The notes: generated from the sequence alone by a model not told the origin. A stretch of 64,000 nucleotides of DNA from Kineosporia succinea (GCF_030811555.1 NZ_JAUSQZ010000001.1:1426001-1490000), one strand, 5' to 3'; counted from the stretch's first letter, positions 37,421 to 46,491 are shown. Numbers and translations are program-made.

Positions 37421-38896
37421 ATGGCGCTGCCTACCTCCGTGTCCCGCTTCCTCCGTTCGCCCAGCCCGGCCACGTTCGGCGCGCTGACGAACACGATCAA
37501 CAACAAGCGGAGGTCGATGGGCCGGCGCAAGCCCACCCGGGGGCCGCGGCTGAACCGGGTGCCGGAGGGCCCCGCACCGGCCGCCGAGGTGGTCGTGTAC
37601 TTCGCCGAGGACCGTCGCAAGATGTACCAGCTCGACCAGTGGCTGCCGGTTCTCGAGGAACTGCACCGCCGTCACCCGGTGGTCGTGGTGATGCGGTCGA
37701 AGGCCTCGTTCAACAACCTGAGCGAGCGCACCCCGCTGCCGACCGTCTACGTGCGGCGCCTGGCCGACGTGCTCGAGCTGTACGACGAGCTCGACCCCAA
37801 GGTCGCGATCTACGTCAACAACGGCGTCGCCAACTTCCAGTCGCTGGCCGTCGCCACGATGCTCCACGTGCACGTGAACCACGGTGAGAGCGACAAGGTC
37901 AGCATGGTCTCCAACCAGGCCAAGGCCTACGACCGGGTGTTCGTCGCGGGTGAGGCGGCCGAGCGCCGGCACGCCGCCGCGCTGATCAACTTCGACCACA
38001 CCAAGCTGGTGCGCACCGGCCGCCCGCAGCTCGACCTGTCGTTCGAGACCGTGCTGGAGCCGTCCGACCGCAGGACCGTCATCTACGCCCCCACCTGGGA
38101 GGGCGAGAACGACTTCAACAACTACACCTCGGTCGACCGCTACGGCGCCGAGATCGTGCGCCAGCTGCTGGCTCTCGACGGTGTGCGCGTGGTCTACCGG
38201 CCGCACCCCCGGGTCGCGAGCAGCACCACGCTCGAGGTCGTGGGCGGGCACCGCGAGATCCTGGCGATGATCGAGAAGGCCGCCGAGGCCGAACCTCTCG
38301 CCGGTCACGCGACCGCCATGGAGGGCTCGATCCTGGCCCTGTTCCAGGAGTGCGACGCCATGGTCACCGACGTCTCGAGCGTCGGCCTGGACTTCCTCTA
38401 CCTGCGCAACGACGCCCCGCTCTTCATCACCGACCGCCGCGACAACCCCACCCAGCTGGCCGTCGACGCCCCGATCAGCGGCGCCTCCGACGTCGTGAAC
38501 AGCGACACCGTGGGCTCTTTCGGCACGGTGCTGGCCGACCGCCTGGCCCACGACTCGCGCCTGGCCGAGCGGATCGCGATGCGGCGCTTCTACTTCGGTG
38601 ACATCGCGCCGGGTGAGAGCACGCAGCGCTTCCTCGACGCGGTCACCGAGGTGGCGGCGCAGCGCGACGAGATGGTCGCGCTGCTGCCGAACCGGCAGAC
38701 GCACCCCTCGGCCGCGGCGGCGGCCTCCGGCGACGCGGTGGGCGACGTGACCCCGGCCGAGGCCTCGTCGGAATACGCCCAGCCCGAGGAGAATGTCGAG
38801 GAGATCGAGGTTCCCCAAGAGCTTCGGCCTGGAGCGGTGGCCCCAGCTGAGGTCGCCGAGGGTGCCCCGGTGACAGACGGAGCCGGCCGCCTCTGA
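37421..38896 (+). CDS. CDP-glycerol glycerophosphotransferase-like protein (TagB/TagF family)
   Basis: 491 residues. The GT-B-like core (about 55-420) has the family's marks: the nucleotide-binding turn HVNHGESDKVSM, RTGRPQLDLSF, VIYAPTWEGEND, VRVVYRPHPR, and the CDP-binding block CDAMVTDVSSVGLDFLYLRN. Such enzymes make poly(glycerol phosphate) or poly(ribitol phosphate) wall teichoic acid on the inner membrane face. The basic N-terminus (SRFLRSPSPATF, RRSMGRRKPTR) could bind the membrane. The acidic last 70 residues are low complexity. The ATG at 37421 follows weakly. The next gene starts four bases after its stop. Confidence 0.92.
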   Translation: MALPTSVSRFLRSPSPATFGALTNTINNKRRSMGRRKPTRGPRLNRVPEGPAPAAEVVVYFAEDRRKMYQLDQWLPVLEELHRRHPVVVVMRSKASFNNLSERTPLPTVYVRRLADVLELYDELDPKVAIYVNNGVANFQSLAVATMLHVHVNHGESDKVSMVSNQAKAYDRVFVAGEAAERRHAAALINFDHTKLVRTGRPQLDLSFETVLEPSDRRTVIYAPTWEGENDFNNYTSVDRYGAEIVRQLLALDGVRVVYRPHPRVASSTTLEVVGGHREILAMIEKAAEAEPLAGHATAMEGSILALFQECDAMVTDVSSVGLDFLYLRNDAPLFITDRRDNPTQLAVDAPISGASDVVNSDTVGSFGTVLADRLAHDSRLAERIAMRRFYFGDIAPGESTQRFLDAVTEVAAQRDEMVALLPNRQTHPSAAAAASGDAVGDVTPAEASSEYAQPEENVEEIEVPQELRPGAVAPAEVAEGAPVTDGAGRL

Positions 38897-38900
38897 TCAG

Positions 38901-39692
38901 ATGTCTGTCGTGAACAGCATCCCCGGGCCGTTCGGGCCAGGACTCGCGATCGCCTCGCACCGGGGCTTCGGCAAGAACGTCGAGGGCTGGCCGGAGAACT
39001 CGCTGCCCGCCTTCCAGGAGGCCCTGCGGCACGGGGTGCCGTGGCTCGAGGTCGACGTGCGCCGCACGCGCGACGGCGGGCTGTTCGTGCACCACTGGCC
39101 CAGCGTCGGGCTGGACGACGCCCGGTTCGTGTCCGACCTGACCACCGGCCAGGCCCGGGCCGCCGGGCTGCTCGCCCTCGACGACCTGCTCGAGGTGCTG
39201 CCCGACGGCGTCGGCGTGATCTTCGATGTGAAGACCGCCCTCGAAGACGCCCTGCTGAAGCCCTCGGAGGACACCACCGGGCTGCTGCTGCCGACGCTGG
39301 CCGCCGAGCACTCCCGCCGGCCGGTGGTGGTGACCTCGTTCGACCCGGCGTCGCTGCTGTTCGTCGGCCAGGCCCTGCCCGGGGTGCCTCGCGGGCTGAT
39401 CACCTGGATCTCGTTCCCGCTGCGCAAGGCCGTGCCGGCCGCCGCGCGGCTGGGCGTCGAGGTGCTGTCGACGCACTGGAAGTCGTTCGGGGCCAACGGC
39501 ACCGACTCGGCGCCGCACCACCGGCCGCCCGGCTACGCGATCGACATCGCGCACCGGGCGGGGCTGCAGGTGCTGGCCTGGTCACCGGGCCTGGGCCCGG
39601 CCGCGGACCTGGCCGCGGCCGGTGTCGACGCGCTGGTCGTCGACGACGTGCCGGGGGCTCTAGCCCTGGCTCGGGGTCTGAACCGTCCCTGA
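38901..39692 (+). CDS. Glycerophosphodiester phosphodiesterase
   Basis: 263 residues, GDPD family. It hydrolyses glycerophosphodiesters to glycerol-3-phosphate and an alcohol. Catalytic and metal residues: IASHRGFGKN (His and Arg), WPENSLPAF, LEVDVRRTRDG (Glu, Asp) and HHWP (second His). No signal peptide, so it acts in the cytoplasm. The ATG is four bases after the glycerophosphotransferase-like gene, a clear operon; together they suggest turnover or recycling of glycerol-phosphate units. Its end overlaps the convergent small gene by 33 bp. Confidence 0.93.
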   Translation: MSVVNSIPGPFGPGLAIASHRGFGKNVEGWPENSLPAFQEALRHGVPWLEVDVRRTRDGGLFVHHWPSVGLDDARFVSDLTTGQARAAGLLALDDLLEVLPDGVGVIFDVKTALEDALLKPSEDTTGLLLPTLAAEHSRRPVVVTSFDPASLLFVGQALPGVPRGLITWISFPLRKAVPAAARLGVEVLSTHWKSFGANGTDSAPHHRPPGYAIDIAHRAGLQVLAWSPGLGPAADLAAAGVDALVVDDVPGALALARGLNRP

Positions 39693-39959
39693 CACCGGCG
39701 ACGAGGCCTCGGGCGCCTGCGAAGCCTCGGCCGACGGGGAAGCCGAAGCCGCCTCGGCCCGCGCCTCCTCGTCGGCCTTGAACTTCACCCGGCGCATGCT
39801 GCGGGTCATGGCGCGGATGATCAGCACCGTGGCCACGGCCAGGCAGAAGATCGCCACGAACCCGGCGAACCCGGGCGAGACCGTGTCGGCGTCGGGCACC
39901 CGCACCGCGTCCGGCTTCGTCGTCGCAAGCGTCACGGCGACCAGCGTCGCTGAACCCAT
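39660..39959 (-). CDS. Small single-pass membrane protein (Rv1083-like position)
   Basis: 99 residues from the ATG at 39959 (a GTG lies one codon upstream). One helix (about 33-52, FVAIFCLAVATVLIIRAM) is followed by a basic patch RSMRRVKF and a long Ala/Ser/Glu-rich tail. It sits next to mca, the same place as Rv1083 in M. tuberculosis, and is probably its counterpart; function is unknown. The coding end overlaps the GDPD gene on the other strand. Confidence 0.75.
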   Translation of the reverse strand: MGSATLVAVTLATTKPDAVRVPDADTVSPGFAGFVAIFCLAVATVLIIRAMTRSMRRVKFKADEEARAEAASASPSAEASQAPEASSPVSGTVQTPSQG

Positions 39960-39983
39960 CACTGCACCAGCACCCAGTTCCGT

Positions 39984-40868
39984 CTAGACCTTCGCGCGGT
40001 CACGGATGCCGGCGAACAGGTCGTCCTCCGGAAGCTCCGTGTCGACCAGACTACGCGCCAGCTCGAAGTCGTCGGTCGGCCAGGTCTGGGCCTGCACCTC
40101 GTTCGGGATCGCGAAGAACCAGCCGTCCGGGTCGATCTGCGTGGCGTGGGCCCGCAACGCGGCGTCGCGGCGGTCCATCCAGCCGACGATGTTGACCTGG
40201 GTGGTGATCTTGCGCTCCGGCGGGGCGTCGGCCTGGTTCCGGCGTTCGAGCCACTCACCCATCGGCGACTCCTTGCCCATGGCCAGCAGCGCCTCGTGGA
40301 ACGCCATCATCCGGGCGGTCGAGAAGCCCACGTCGTAGTAGAGCTTGAGCGGGCTCCAGGGCTCGCCGCTGTCGAGGTAGCGGGTCGGGTCGCCGGCCGC
40401 CTCGAAGGCCTCGACCGAGACCTTGTGGGTCATGATGTGGTCGGGGTGCGGATAGCCACCGAGCTCGTTGTAGGTGGTCATCACGTGCGGGCGGAACTCG
40501 CGCACCAGACGCACCAGCGGGGCCGAGGCCACCTCGAGCGGCTGCACGGCGAAGCAGCCCTCGGGCAGCGGCGGCAGCGGGTCGCCCTCGGGCAGGCCGG
40601 AGTCGACGAACCCGAGCCAGTGGTGGCGGATACCGAGCGCGGCCGCCGCGGCGGCCATCTCCTTGCGGCGCCGCTCGGGCAGGTCCCGCTCGATCTCGGG
40701 GTCGCCCTGCAGCTTCGGGTTGAGCACGTCGCCGCGCTCACCCCCGGTGCAGCTGACCACCAGGACGTCGACGCCCTCGTCCACGTAGCGGGCCATCGTG
40801 GCCGCGCCCTTGCTGGACTCGTCGTCGGGATGCGCGTGCACCGCCATGAGCCTGAGCTGCTCGGCCAT
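39984..40868 (-). CDS. mca: Mycothiol S-conjugate amidase
   Basis: 294 residues. Mca cleaves the amide of mycothiol conjugates, releasing mercapturic acids for export, and so completes electrophile detoxification. The zinc motif AHPDDES (His13, Asp16) near the N-terminus and the distal HPDH (YPHPDHIMTH) are intact, and TYNELGGYPHPDH and the C-terminal block favour Mca over the deacetylase MshB. The ATG at 40868 follows GGAGG. Corresponds to Rv1082; it shows the host makes mycothiol. Confidence 0.96.
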   Translation of the reverse strand: MAEQLRLMAVHAHPDDESSKGAATMARYVDEGVDVLVVSCTGGERGDVLNPKLQGDPEIERDLPERRRKEMAAAAAALGIRHHWLGFVDSGLPEGDPLPPLPEGCFAVQPLEVASAPLVRLVREFRPHVMTTYNELGGYPHPDHIMTHKVSVEAFEAAGDPTRYLDSGEPWSPLKLYYDVGFSTARMMAFHEALLAMGKESPMGEWLERRNQADAPPERKITTQVNIVGWMDRRDAALRAHATQIDPDGWFFAIPNEVQAQTWPTDDFELARSLVDTELPEDDLFAGIRDRAKV

Positions 40869-41073
40869 GCCGGGTCCTCCTGGGGGTCAAGATGTCGTCA
40901 CGATGCGCGTTCACATCGCCTGGGCGGATGCGGGCGCGCGACGGCGACTCCCCCACTGACGCGCGCAGCCGATCTGAGGGGACAATCATGTCGGACGCCC
41001 GGGCATTCCCGGACCACGACTGGCACGCCTGCGTGGCAGTGTCACGAACCGTAGCGATCAGAGGTAGAGACCC

Positions 41074-41490
41074 GTGACTTCCCCGGCCACCGAGCCCGTT
41101 CCTCACGACGCCCTGGCCGACCGGTACGGGCGCCGCCGCCGGGCCCCGCGCCGCGGGCTGGTGATCGGGGCGCTGGCCACGGCCGCGGTGCTCGTGCTGG
41201 GTTTCATCTTCTGGATCACCGTGATCGACCGCGACCAGGTCACCTGGCAGGACCACAGCTTCTCGGTGACCTCCCCGTCCGAGGTGGTGCTGACCTTCGA
41301 CGTGCAACTGCACCGGGGCGCGACGTCGGCCGTGTGCTCGCTGCACGCGCTCAACTCGCTCAAGACCGAGGTGGGCCTGCGTGACGTCGAGGTGGCGGGC
41401 GACGACGACGGGCGGGTCCGGATGACCGTGACGCTCCCCACCAGTGAGGAGGCCACGGCGGGCGAGGTCGTTTCCTGTGTGGCCCGATAA
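41074..41490 (+). CDS. DUF4307 membrane protein
   Basis: 138 residues from GTG. A short cytoplasmic part with basic residues ([12 protein letters not shown]), one membrane helix (about 27-50, LVIGALATAAVLVLGFIFWITVI) and an outside domain of about 85 residues with two cysteines (Cys89-type in AVCSLHAL and the terminal VVSCVAR) that could form a disulfide. DUF4307 is the family of Rv1081c, between greA and mca in mycobacteria as here. Function unknown. A candidate AGAGG lies nine bases upstream. Confidence 0.9.
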   Translation: MTSPATEPVPHDALADRYGRRRRAPRRGLVIGALATAAVLVLGFIFWITVIDRDQVTWQDHSFSVTSPSEVVLTFDVQLHRGATSAVCSLHALNSLKTEVGLRDVEVAGDDDGRVRMTVTLPTSEEATAGEVVSCVAR

Positions 41491-41678
41491 TGGCCGGGCA
41501 GACGCTCGCCGCTAACCGGTAGGGCCCCGTCAGGAATGGCGGCCCGGAACCGTTCGTCACACTCCGCCGTTGCACCCTGCACTTGCAGTCCGGGCTTTCT
41601 TGTTAAGCTCAAGGTTTCGTCCCGGACGCCGTCGCCGAAATAGCGCGACCTTTATGCGACCAGAAATGGAGATGCCCC

Positions 41679-42170
41679 GTGAGCGAGACCGGTGCTGCCG
41701 TCGCATGGCTGACCCAAGACGCCTATGACCGGTTGAAGAACGAGCTCGAGCATCTCTCGGGCCAGGGCCGCGTCGACATCGCCAAGACGATCGAGGCGGC
41801 CCGCGCCGAGGGCGATCTGAAGGAGAACGGCGGCTACCACGCGGCCAAGGACCAGCAGGGCAAGATGGAGGCCCGCATCCGCCAGCTGCGCCAGCTGCTC
41901 GAGACCGCGAAGGTCGGCGAGTCCACGGCCGACGAGGGTTCGGTGGCATCCGGCAGCGTCGTCCGCATCGACCTGGCCGGCGAGGAGATGACCTTCCTGC
42001 TCGGCAGCCGCGAGGTGGCCGGCGACACCGACCTCGACGTCTACAGCGAGAAGAGCCCGCTGGGCGCTGCGATCGTGGGTCACCAGGTGGGCGACACTAC
42101 CTCGTACACCGCGCCGAACGGCCGCGAGATCAAGGTCAAGATCCTCGAGGCCAAGCCCTTCACCGGCTGA
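41679..42170 (+). CDS. greA: Transcription elongation factor GreA
   Basis: 163 residues, full length, GTG start. The N-terminal coiled coil (about 10-80) reaches into the RNA polymerase secondary channel; its tip has the acidic residues in ARAEGDLKENGGYHAAKD that help cleave backtracked RNA. The C-terminal FKBP-like domain ends with SPLGAAIVGHQVGD and NGREIKVKILE. A GGAG lies upstream. The gene ends in a perfect 46-bp palindrome. Corresponds to Rv1080c. Confidence 0.97.
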   Translation: MSETGAAVAWLTQDAYDRLKNELEHLSGQGRVDIAKTIEAARAEGDLKENGGYHAAKDQQGKMEARIRQLRQLLETAKVGESTADEGSVASGSVVRIDLAGEEMTFLLGSREVAGDTDLDVYSEKSPLGAAIVGHQVGDTTSYTAPNGREIKVKILEAKPFTG

Positions 42171-42190
42171 TCCGGATTTTCTCACCGCCT

Positions 42191-42236
42191 ACGGACGCGG
42201 CGGTCACCTTCGCGCGAAGGTGACCGCCGCGTCCGT
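42191..42236. terminator. 46-bp perfect palindrome, bidirectional terminator
   Basis: Two 23-base arms meet without any spacer (ACGGACGCGGCGGTCACCTT then CGC, and the exact complement). It lies between the converging greA and AI-2E transporter genes. Confidence 0.92.
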
Positions 42237-42251
42237 CATTGACCGTTGTTC

Positions 42252-43451
42252 TCAGGCCCGCTCGGCCGCAGGGGTGTCCACGTCGCTCGCGGGTTCGGAA
42301 TCCCCGTCGCGGGCCTCGTCGGCCAGCGGCCCGACCTCTTCCTCGCTGGGTTGCTCGTGCGGCTGGTCGGGGTCGCGGCCGGCCAGGTACTCGCCGATGA
42401 CGTTCACCACCGCCACGAACGGCACCGCGAAGAGGGCGCCGATGATGCCCGCGAGCAGAACCCCGGCCGAGATCGCGATGATCACCGCCAGCGGGTGCAC
42501 ACGCACCGCCCGGCCGAGCAGGAACGGCTGCAGCACATGCGCTTCCAGCTGCTGCACGGCGATGACGATGCCGAGCATGATGACGGCCTTCCAGAACCCG
42601 ACCGCCACCAGGGCCACCAGCACCGCCGCGGCGCCGGACACCAGCGCACCCACGATCGGCACGAAGGCGCCGATGAACACGACCATGCCCAGCGGGAACG
42701 CCAGCGGCACCCCGAGCACGGCCGCGCCGATGCCGACCCCCACCCCGTCGACGAAGGCGACGATGACGGTGGCGCGCACGTAGGCGGTCAGGGTCGCCCA
42801 GGCGCGCACGCCCGAACCGCGGACCTTGTCGCGGGTGGGCGCGGGAAACAGCCCGACCACCCACGACCACATCCGGTCGCCGCCGGAGAGGAAGAAGTAG
42901 GTCGCGAACAGCACGATGAAGATGCCGGTGAGCACGTGCCCCGCGGTGTTGGTGACTTCCAGCGCACCGGAGACGATCTCGCTGCCGCCGTTGCCCCGGA
43001 TGCTCTCCTGGATGCTGGCGATGTAGTCGTTGAGCTGGTCGTTGGTCAGGTTCAGGGGGCTGTCGGCGAGCTGCTGCTGCAGTTCGGTGATGCCGTCGGC
43101 CGCGTCGTCGCGCAGCTCGTCGAACCCGCTCACCGCCTGCTGCCCGATCAGGGCCATCAGCCCGGCCACGAACACGATGGTGAGGAACACGGTGAGCAGC
43201 GCCGCGGCCGGGTTCGGCAGCCCGACCTTGTCGTCGTCGCGGGCCAGCGCCCGGTGCACGGGTTTCAGCAGCGCCGAGAGCATCAGCGCCACCAGCAGCG
43301 GCACGAAGATCACCTGGTACTGCGAGAAGATGCGCCAGAGCAGGTAGACCGTGCCCGCGATCAGCAACACCCGCCAGGCCCAGGCCGCGCTCACCCGCAG
43401 ACCGTGCGGGAGTTCGGCCGGGCGCACCCGGGTCGGGTCGTCGTGCTCCAT
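42252..43451 (-). CDS. AI-2E family membrane protein (PerM-like)
   Basis: 399 residues with eight predicted membrane helices in the AI-2E/PerM pattern, including VPLLVALMLSALLKPVHRAL near the start and PLGMVVFIGAFVPIVGALVS, EAHVLQPFLLGRAV and PLAVIIAISAGVLLAG in the second half. The C-terminal 45 residues are acidic and unstructured. In M. tuberculosis the protein at this place (Rv1101c) is PerM, needed for cell division and persistence. The family also includes transporters. The ATG at 43451 follows GGGAAGGG. The long open frame further upstream has no homology. Confidence 0.93.
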   Translation of the reverse strand: MEHDDPTRVRPAELPHGLRVSAAWAWRVLLIAGTVYLLWRIFSQYQVIFVPLLVALMLSALLKPVHRALARDDDKVGLPNPAAALLTVFLTIVFVAGLMALIGQQAVSGFDELRDDAADGITELQQQLADSPLNLTNDQLNDYIASIQESIRGNGGSEIVSGALEVTNTAGHVLTGIFIVLFATYFFLSGGDRMWSWVVGLFPAPTRDKVRGSGVRAWATLTAYVRATVIVAFVDGVGVGIGAAVLGVPLAFPLGMVVFIGAFVPIVGALVSGAAAVLVALVAVGFWKAVIMLGIVIAVQQLEAHVLQPFLLGRAVRVHPLAVIIAISAGVLLAGIIGALFAVPFVAVVNVIGEYLAGRDPDQPHEQPSEEEVGPLADEARDGDSEPASDVDTPAAERA

Positions 43452-43516
43452 GCTCACCCTTCCCATATTGCCCCGTGTCGGGCGTTCAGCACGGTGACGC
43501 AGCACGTGTCGCGCCG

Positions 43517-45223
43517 TCACGGCCGTGTCGGCTTCACCTCGTGCTCGAGCATGTGCAGGCCGGCGTTCGCCAGTCGCTCCACCACCTCGGGCCGCGCGCG
43601 CCCGTGGAGCAGTCCAGCGGCGAAGAGCGTGTAGTGCACGTCGAGGGCGGTCTCGGCGTGCTCGGGCACGGCCCACCCGCCGGCGTGGTCGTCGAGAACC
43701 TGCTTGAGGACGCGTCGGCACACCTGTGCGTCGGCGTGCCGGAACACGCCTCCGCCGGCTACCAGAAGAGTGACGTCGCGCAGCGGGCGCGCCGGTGCCC
43801 CCGGGCGCCGGGGGCGGCCGTGCCGTCGCACGGCGACGGTGACGGCGAGACCGGCGAGGAGGACGTCGGCCTCCTGATCGGCTCGGCGGCCCGACTCCTG
43901 GGGCTCCCGGCCTGACTCCCGGCCTGACTCCCGGCCTGACTCCCGGCCCGGCACTCGGCCCGGCCCTCGGTCGGATTCCGGCCCGGCCTCTGGTTCTGCC
44001 TCTGGGCCGTCCTGTGCACCTGACGTGGCCCGCCGCTCCGCGTAAATCCTCAGCGCTGAGGCCTCTTCACTCCCCAGCAGCCCTTCGGCCACGGCCGCGT
44101 CCACCACCCCGACGGCCCCCGACCGCACACCGAGATCACCTTCGACCGTGCGCACCGACCGCCAGCCGCCCGACGCGCCGTCCGGCACGTCCCCCGTCCG
44201 GTCGTCCGGTCGGCCCACGGGCAGAACCGAGTACACGTCCGTGGTGGCGCCCCCGACGTCGACGAGCAGCAGCCCTCGCGGACCGGCGAGCGCCTCGACC
44301 CCGGTGAGCACCGCGTCGGGGGTGGGGGCGAGGACGAGCTGGCCGAAGGACCGTGCATTGATCTGCGAAGCCTTGCGGGACAGGCCCTTACCGCCGATGA
44401 CGTGCCGCAGGAACGCCTCCCGGATGGCCTCGCGCGCGGGCCCGGGCTCGTAGTCACCGATGCGGGGCAGCACGTTGGCGGTGACGGTGACCGAGCGCCC
44501 GCGCCGGCGTAGTTCGTCGGCGGCGGCCTCGGACGCGTCACGATTGCCCGCCACGACCACCGGCACCGGCAGACGCGCGATGCCGATGCGGCGCGCGTTG
44601 TGCACGAGGACGTCGGCGTTGCCCCCGTCGGTGCCGCCGGTGAGCACGATCAGGTCGGGACGCGAGGCTCGCAGCTCGTCGACCTGCGCCCGGGTGAGCA
44701 GGCCGGAGCTCAGGTGCACGACCCGTCCGCCAGCCGAAAGTGCCACGCGCTGACCGGCTTCCGCCGTGACGAGGCGCTCGTGCCCGACCACCGCGAGCCG
44801 TAGCCCACCGCCCGCGCTGGAACAGGCCAGGATCTCGGCGGCAAGCACCTCGGCCCGACTGACCCGAGCCGCACCGCTCCCCGACCGCCCGGGTGCACCG
44901 CGCGGCCCCTCGCCCTCCGCACCGCCGCCCGAGCCGACCGAGCCGACCGAGCCGCCCGAGCCGCCCGAGCCGCCCGAGCGTGAGAACGCGTCGTGCGTGC
45001 CCTCATCGCCCGCACCGCCACCCGACCGCCCGGGTGCACCGCGCGTGCGCCGCTCACCGACGTCCGCCGCCAACTGCTCACGAGCGGCGGCCACCCCCAC
45101 CATGACGTCGGGGAACGTGGTCGGGTGCTGGGACGTGCCCAGCACCCGACCGTCCGAGACATCGGCCAGCAGCGCCTTGGTGAAGGTCGATCCGACGTCG
45201 ACGCAGAGCACCAGTTCGGCCAT
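43517..45223 (-). CDS. GlmL/MutL-like actin-fold protein with repeat expansions
   Basis: 568 residues, an ASKHA-fold protein of the glutamate mutase-associated GlmL family (DVGSTFTKALL at 9-19, LTGGTDGGN, VDVGGATTDVYSV, LVAGGGVFRH). GlmL is thought to reactivate B12-dependent aminomutases, but no mutase subunit is encoded nearby. Two insertions interrupt the fold: a Gly/Ser/Arg stretch (about 57-120) built on a 141-bp duplication and 9-bp repeats, and a Glu/Arg/Ser/Gly stretch (about 395-450) built on 12-bp repeats. Both keep the frame. It is 23 bp downstream of metB on the same strand, likely co-transcribed. The ATG is at 45223. Confidence 0.85.
   Translation of the reverse strand: MAELVLCVDVGSTFTKALLADVSDGRVLGTSQHPTTFPDVMVGVAAAREQLAADVGERRTRGAPGRSGGGAGDEGTHDAFSRSGGSGGSGGSVGSVGSGGGAEGEGPRGAPGRSGSGAARVSRAEVLAAEILACSSAGGGLRLAVVGHERLVTAEAGQRVALSAGGRVVHLSSGLLTRAQVDELRASRPDLIVLTGGTDGGNADVLVHNARRIGIARLPVPVVVAGNRDASEAAADELRRRGRSVTVTANVLPRIGDYEPGPAREAIREAFLRHVIGGKGLSRKASQINARSFGQLVLAPTPDAVLTGVEALAGPRGLLLVDVGGATTDVYSVLPVGRPDDRTGDVPDGASGGWRSVRTVEGDLGVRSGAVGVVDAAVAEGLLGSEEASALRIYAERRATSGAQDGPEAEPEAGPESDRGPGRVPGRESGRESGRESGREPQESGRRADQEADVLLAGLAVTVAVRRHGRPRRPGAPARPLRDVTLLVAGGGVFRHADAQVCRRVLKQVLDDHAGGWAVPEHAETALDVHYTLFAAGLLHGRARPEVVERLANAGLHMLEHEVKPTRP
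43904..43951. repeat. 12-bp tandem repeat inside the GlmL gene
   Basis: Four head-to-tail copies of CTCCCGGCCTGA, the last with two changes. They encode the repeated Arg-Glu-Ser-Gly peptide of the second insertion. Confidence 0.95.
44881..45045. repeat. 24-bp direct repeats bracketing a 9-bp repeat tract in the GlmL gene
   Basis: The same 24 bases (beginning CCGACCGCCCGGGTGCACCG) occur at 44881-44904 and 45022-45045, 141 bp apart, a multiple of three. Between them lie five copies of GAGCCGCCC/GAGCCGACC (44931-44975) encoding Gly-Ser repeats. Confidence 0.93.
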
Positions 45224-45246
45224 CGGCCCATGATCACACGTCGAGG

Positions 45247-46491
45247 TCAGCCCAGGGCCTGCTCCAGGTCGGCGACCAGGTCGGAGGCGTCTTCGAGGCC
45301 GGCCGAGATGCGCACCAGGTCGGCGGGCACCTCGAGCTCGGACCCGGCCACCGAGGCGTGGGTCATCTGGCCCGGGTGCTCGATCAGCGACTCGACCCCG
45401 CCGAGCGACTCGGCCAGCGTGAACACCTGGGTGCGGCGGCAGACCTCGAGCGCCGCCTCCTGCCCGCCCGCGACCTGGAACGACACCATGCCGCCGAAGC
45501 GACGCATCTGCTCGGTGGCCGCCTTGTGACCGGGGTGCTCGTCGATCGACGGGTAGAGCACCCGGGTGACCTTCGGGTGCTGGCGCAGCATCTCGACGAT
45601 CTTCTCGGCGTTGTCGCAGTGCCGCTCCATGCGCACCGCGAGGGTCTTGAGACCGCGCTGCACCAGCCAGGAGTCGAACGGGCCGGGGATCGCACCCATC
45701 GAGTTCTGGTGGAAACCGACCCGCTCGACCGCACTTTCGCCGAGACCGGCGATGCCGTCCATCCAGGGGGCGAAGGCACCGTGGGACACCACCGCGGCGC
45801 CACCGACCACGTCGGAGTGACCCCCGGCGTACTTCGTGGTGGAGTGCACGACGATGTCGGCGCCCAGGCTCAGCGGCTGCTGCAGGTAGGGCGTGGCGAA
45901 GGTGTTGTCGACGACGAGCAGGGCACCGGCCGCGTGCGCGACGTCGGCCAGCGCGGCGATGTCGGAGACCGACAGCAGCGGGTTGGTCGGGGTCTCCACC
46001 CAGACCAGGCGGGTCTGGCCGGGACGGACGGCGGCGCGCACGGCATCGACGTCGACCAGCGAGGCGGGCGTGTGCTCGACCCCCCAGGGACCGGCCACCC
46101 GGGCCACGAGACGGTAGGTGCCGCCGTACGCGTCGTCGGGAATGACCATGTGGTCGCCCGGGCGCACCAGCGAGCGGATCAGCGCGTCTTCGGCGGCCAG
46201 CCCGGAGGCGAAGGCGAAACCCCGGGCCGAACCCTCGGGGGCCTCCAGCGCGGCCAGACAGTCTTCGAGCGCCGTGCGGGTCGGGTTGCCCGACCGCGAG
46301 TACTCGTATCCCACCCCGAGCCCCTGACGCAGGCCGCCGACGCCGTCCTGCGCGTAGGTGGAGGTCTGGTAGATCGGGGTGACGACAGCGCCGGTGGCGG
46401 GGTCGGGCTCGGACCCCACGTGGATGGCCCGGGTCGAGAACCCGGCCGTTGACCAGCGGGATTCCGCGGACTTCGAGTTCGGCTCGTTCAC
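45247..46491 (-). CDS. metB: Cystathionine gamma-synthase
   Basis: 414 residues, a PLP enzyme of the Cys/Met transsulfuration family. The PLP lysine is in [14 protein letters not shown], the phosphate-binding turn in [12 protein letters not shown], and the substrate region GIAGLGES with [17 protein letters not shown] follow the family order. Such enzymes join an activated homoserine with cysteine, or work in the reverse, gamma-lyase sense; the annotation metB follows the conserved mycobacterial neighbourhood (Rv1079). Start is GTG at 46491 or TTG at 46500, neither with a strong ribosome-binding site. The GlmL gene follows. Confidence 0.93.
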   Translation of the reverse strand: MNEPNSKSAESRWSTAGFSTRAIHVGSEPDPATGAVVTPIYQTSTYAQDGVGGLRQGLGVGYEYSRSGNPTRTALEDCLAALEAPEGSARGFAFASGLAAEDALIRSLVRPGDHMVIPDDAYGGTYRLVARVAGPWGVEHTPASLVDVDAVRAAVRPGQTRLVWVETPTNPLLSVSDIAALADVAHAAGALLVVDNTFATPYLQQPLSLGADIVVHSTTKYAGGHSDVVGGAAVVSHGAFAPWMDGIAGLGESAVERVGFHQNSMGAIPGPFDSWLVQRGLKTLAVRMERHCDNAEKIVEMLRQHPKVTRVLYPSIDEHPGHKAATEQMRRFGGMVSFQVAGGQEAALEVCRRTQVFTLAESLGGVESLIEHPGQMTHASVAGSELEVPADLVRISAGLEDASDLVADLEQALG

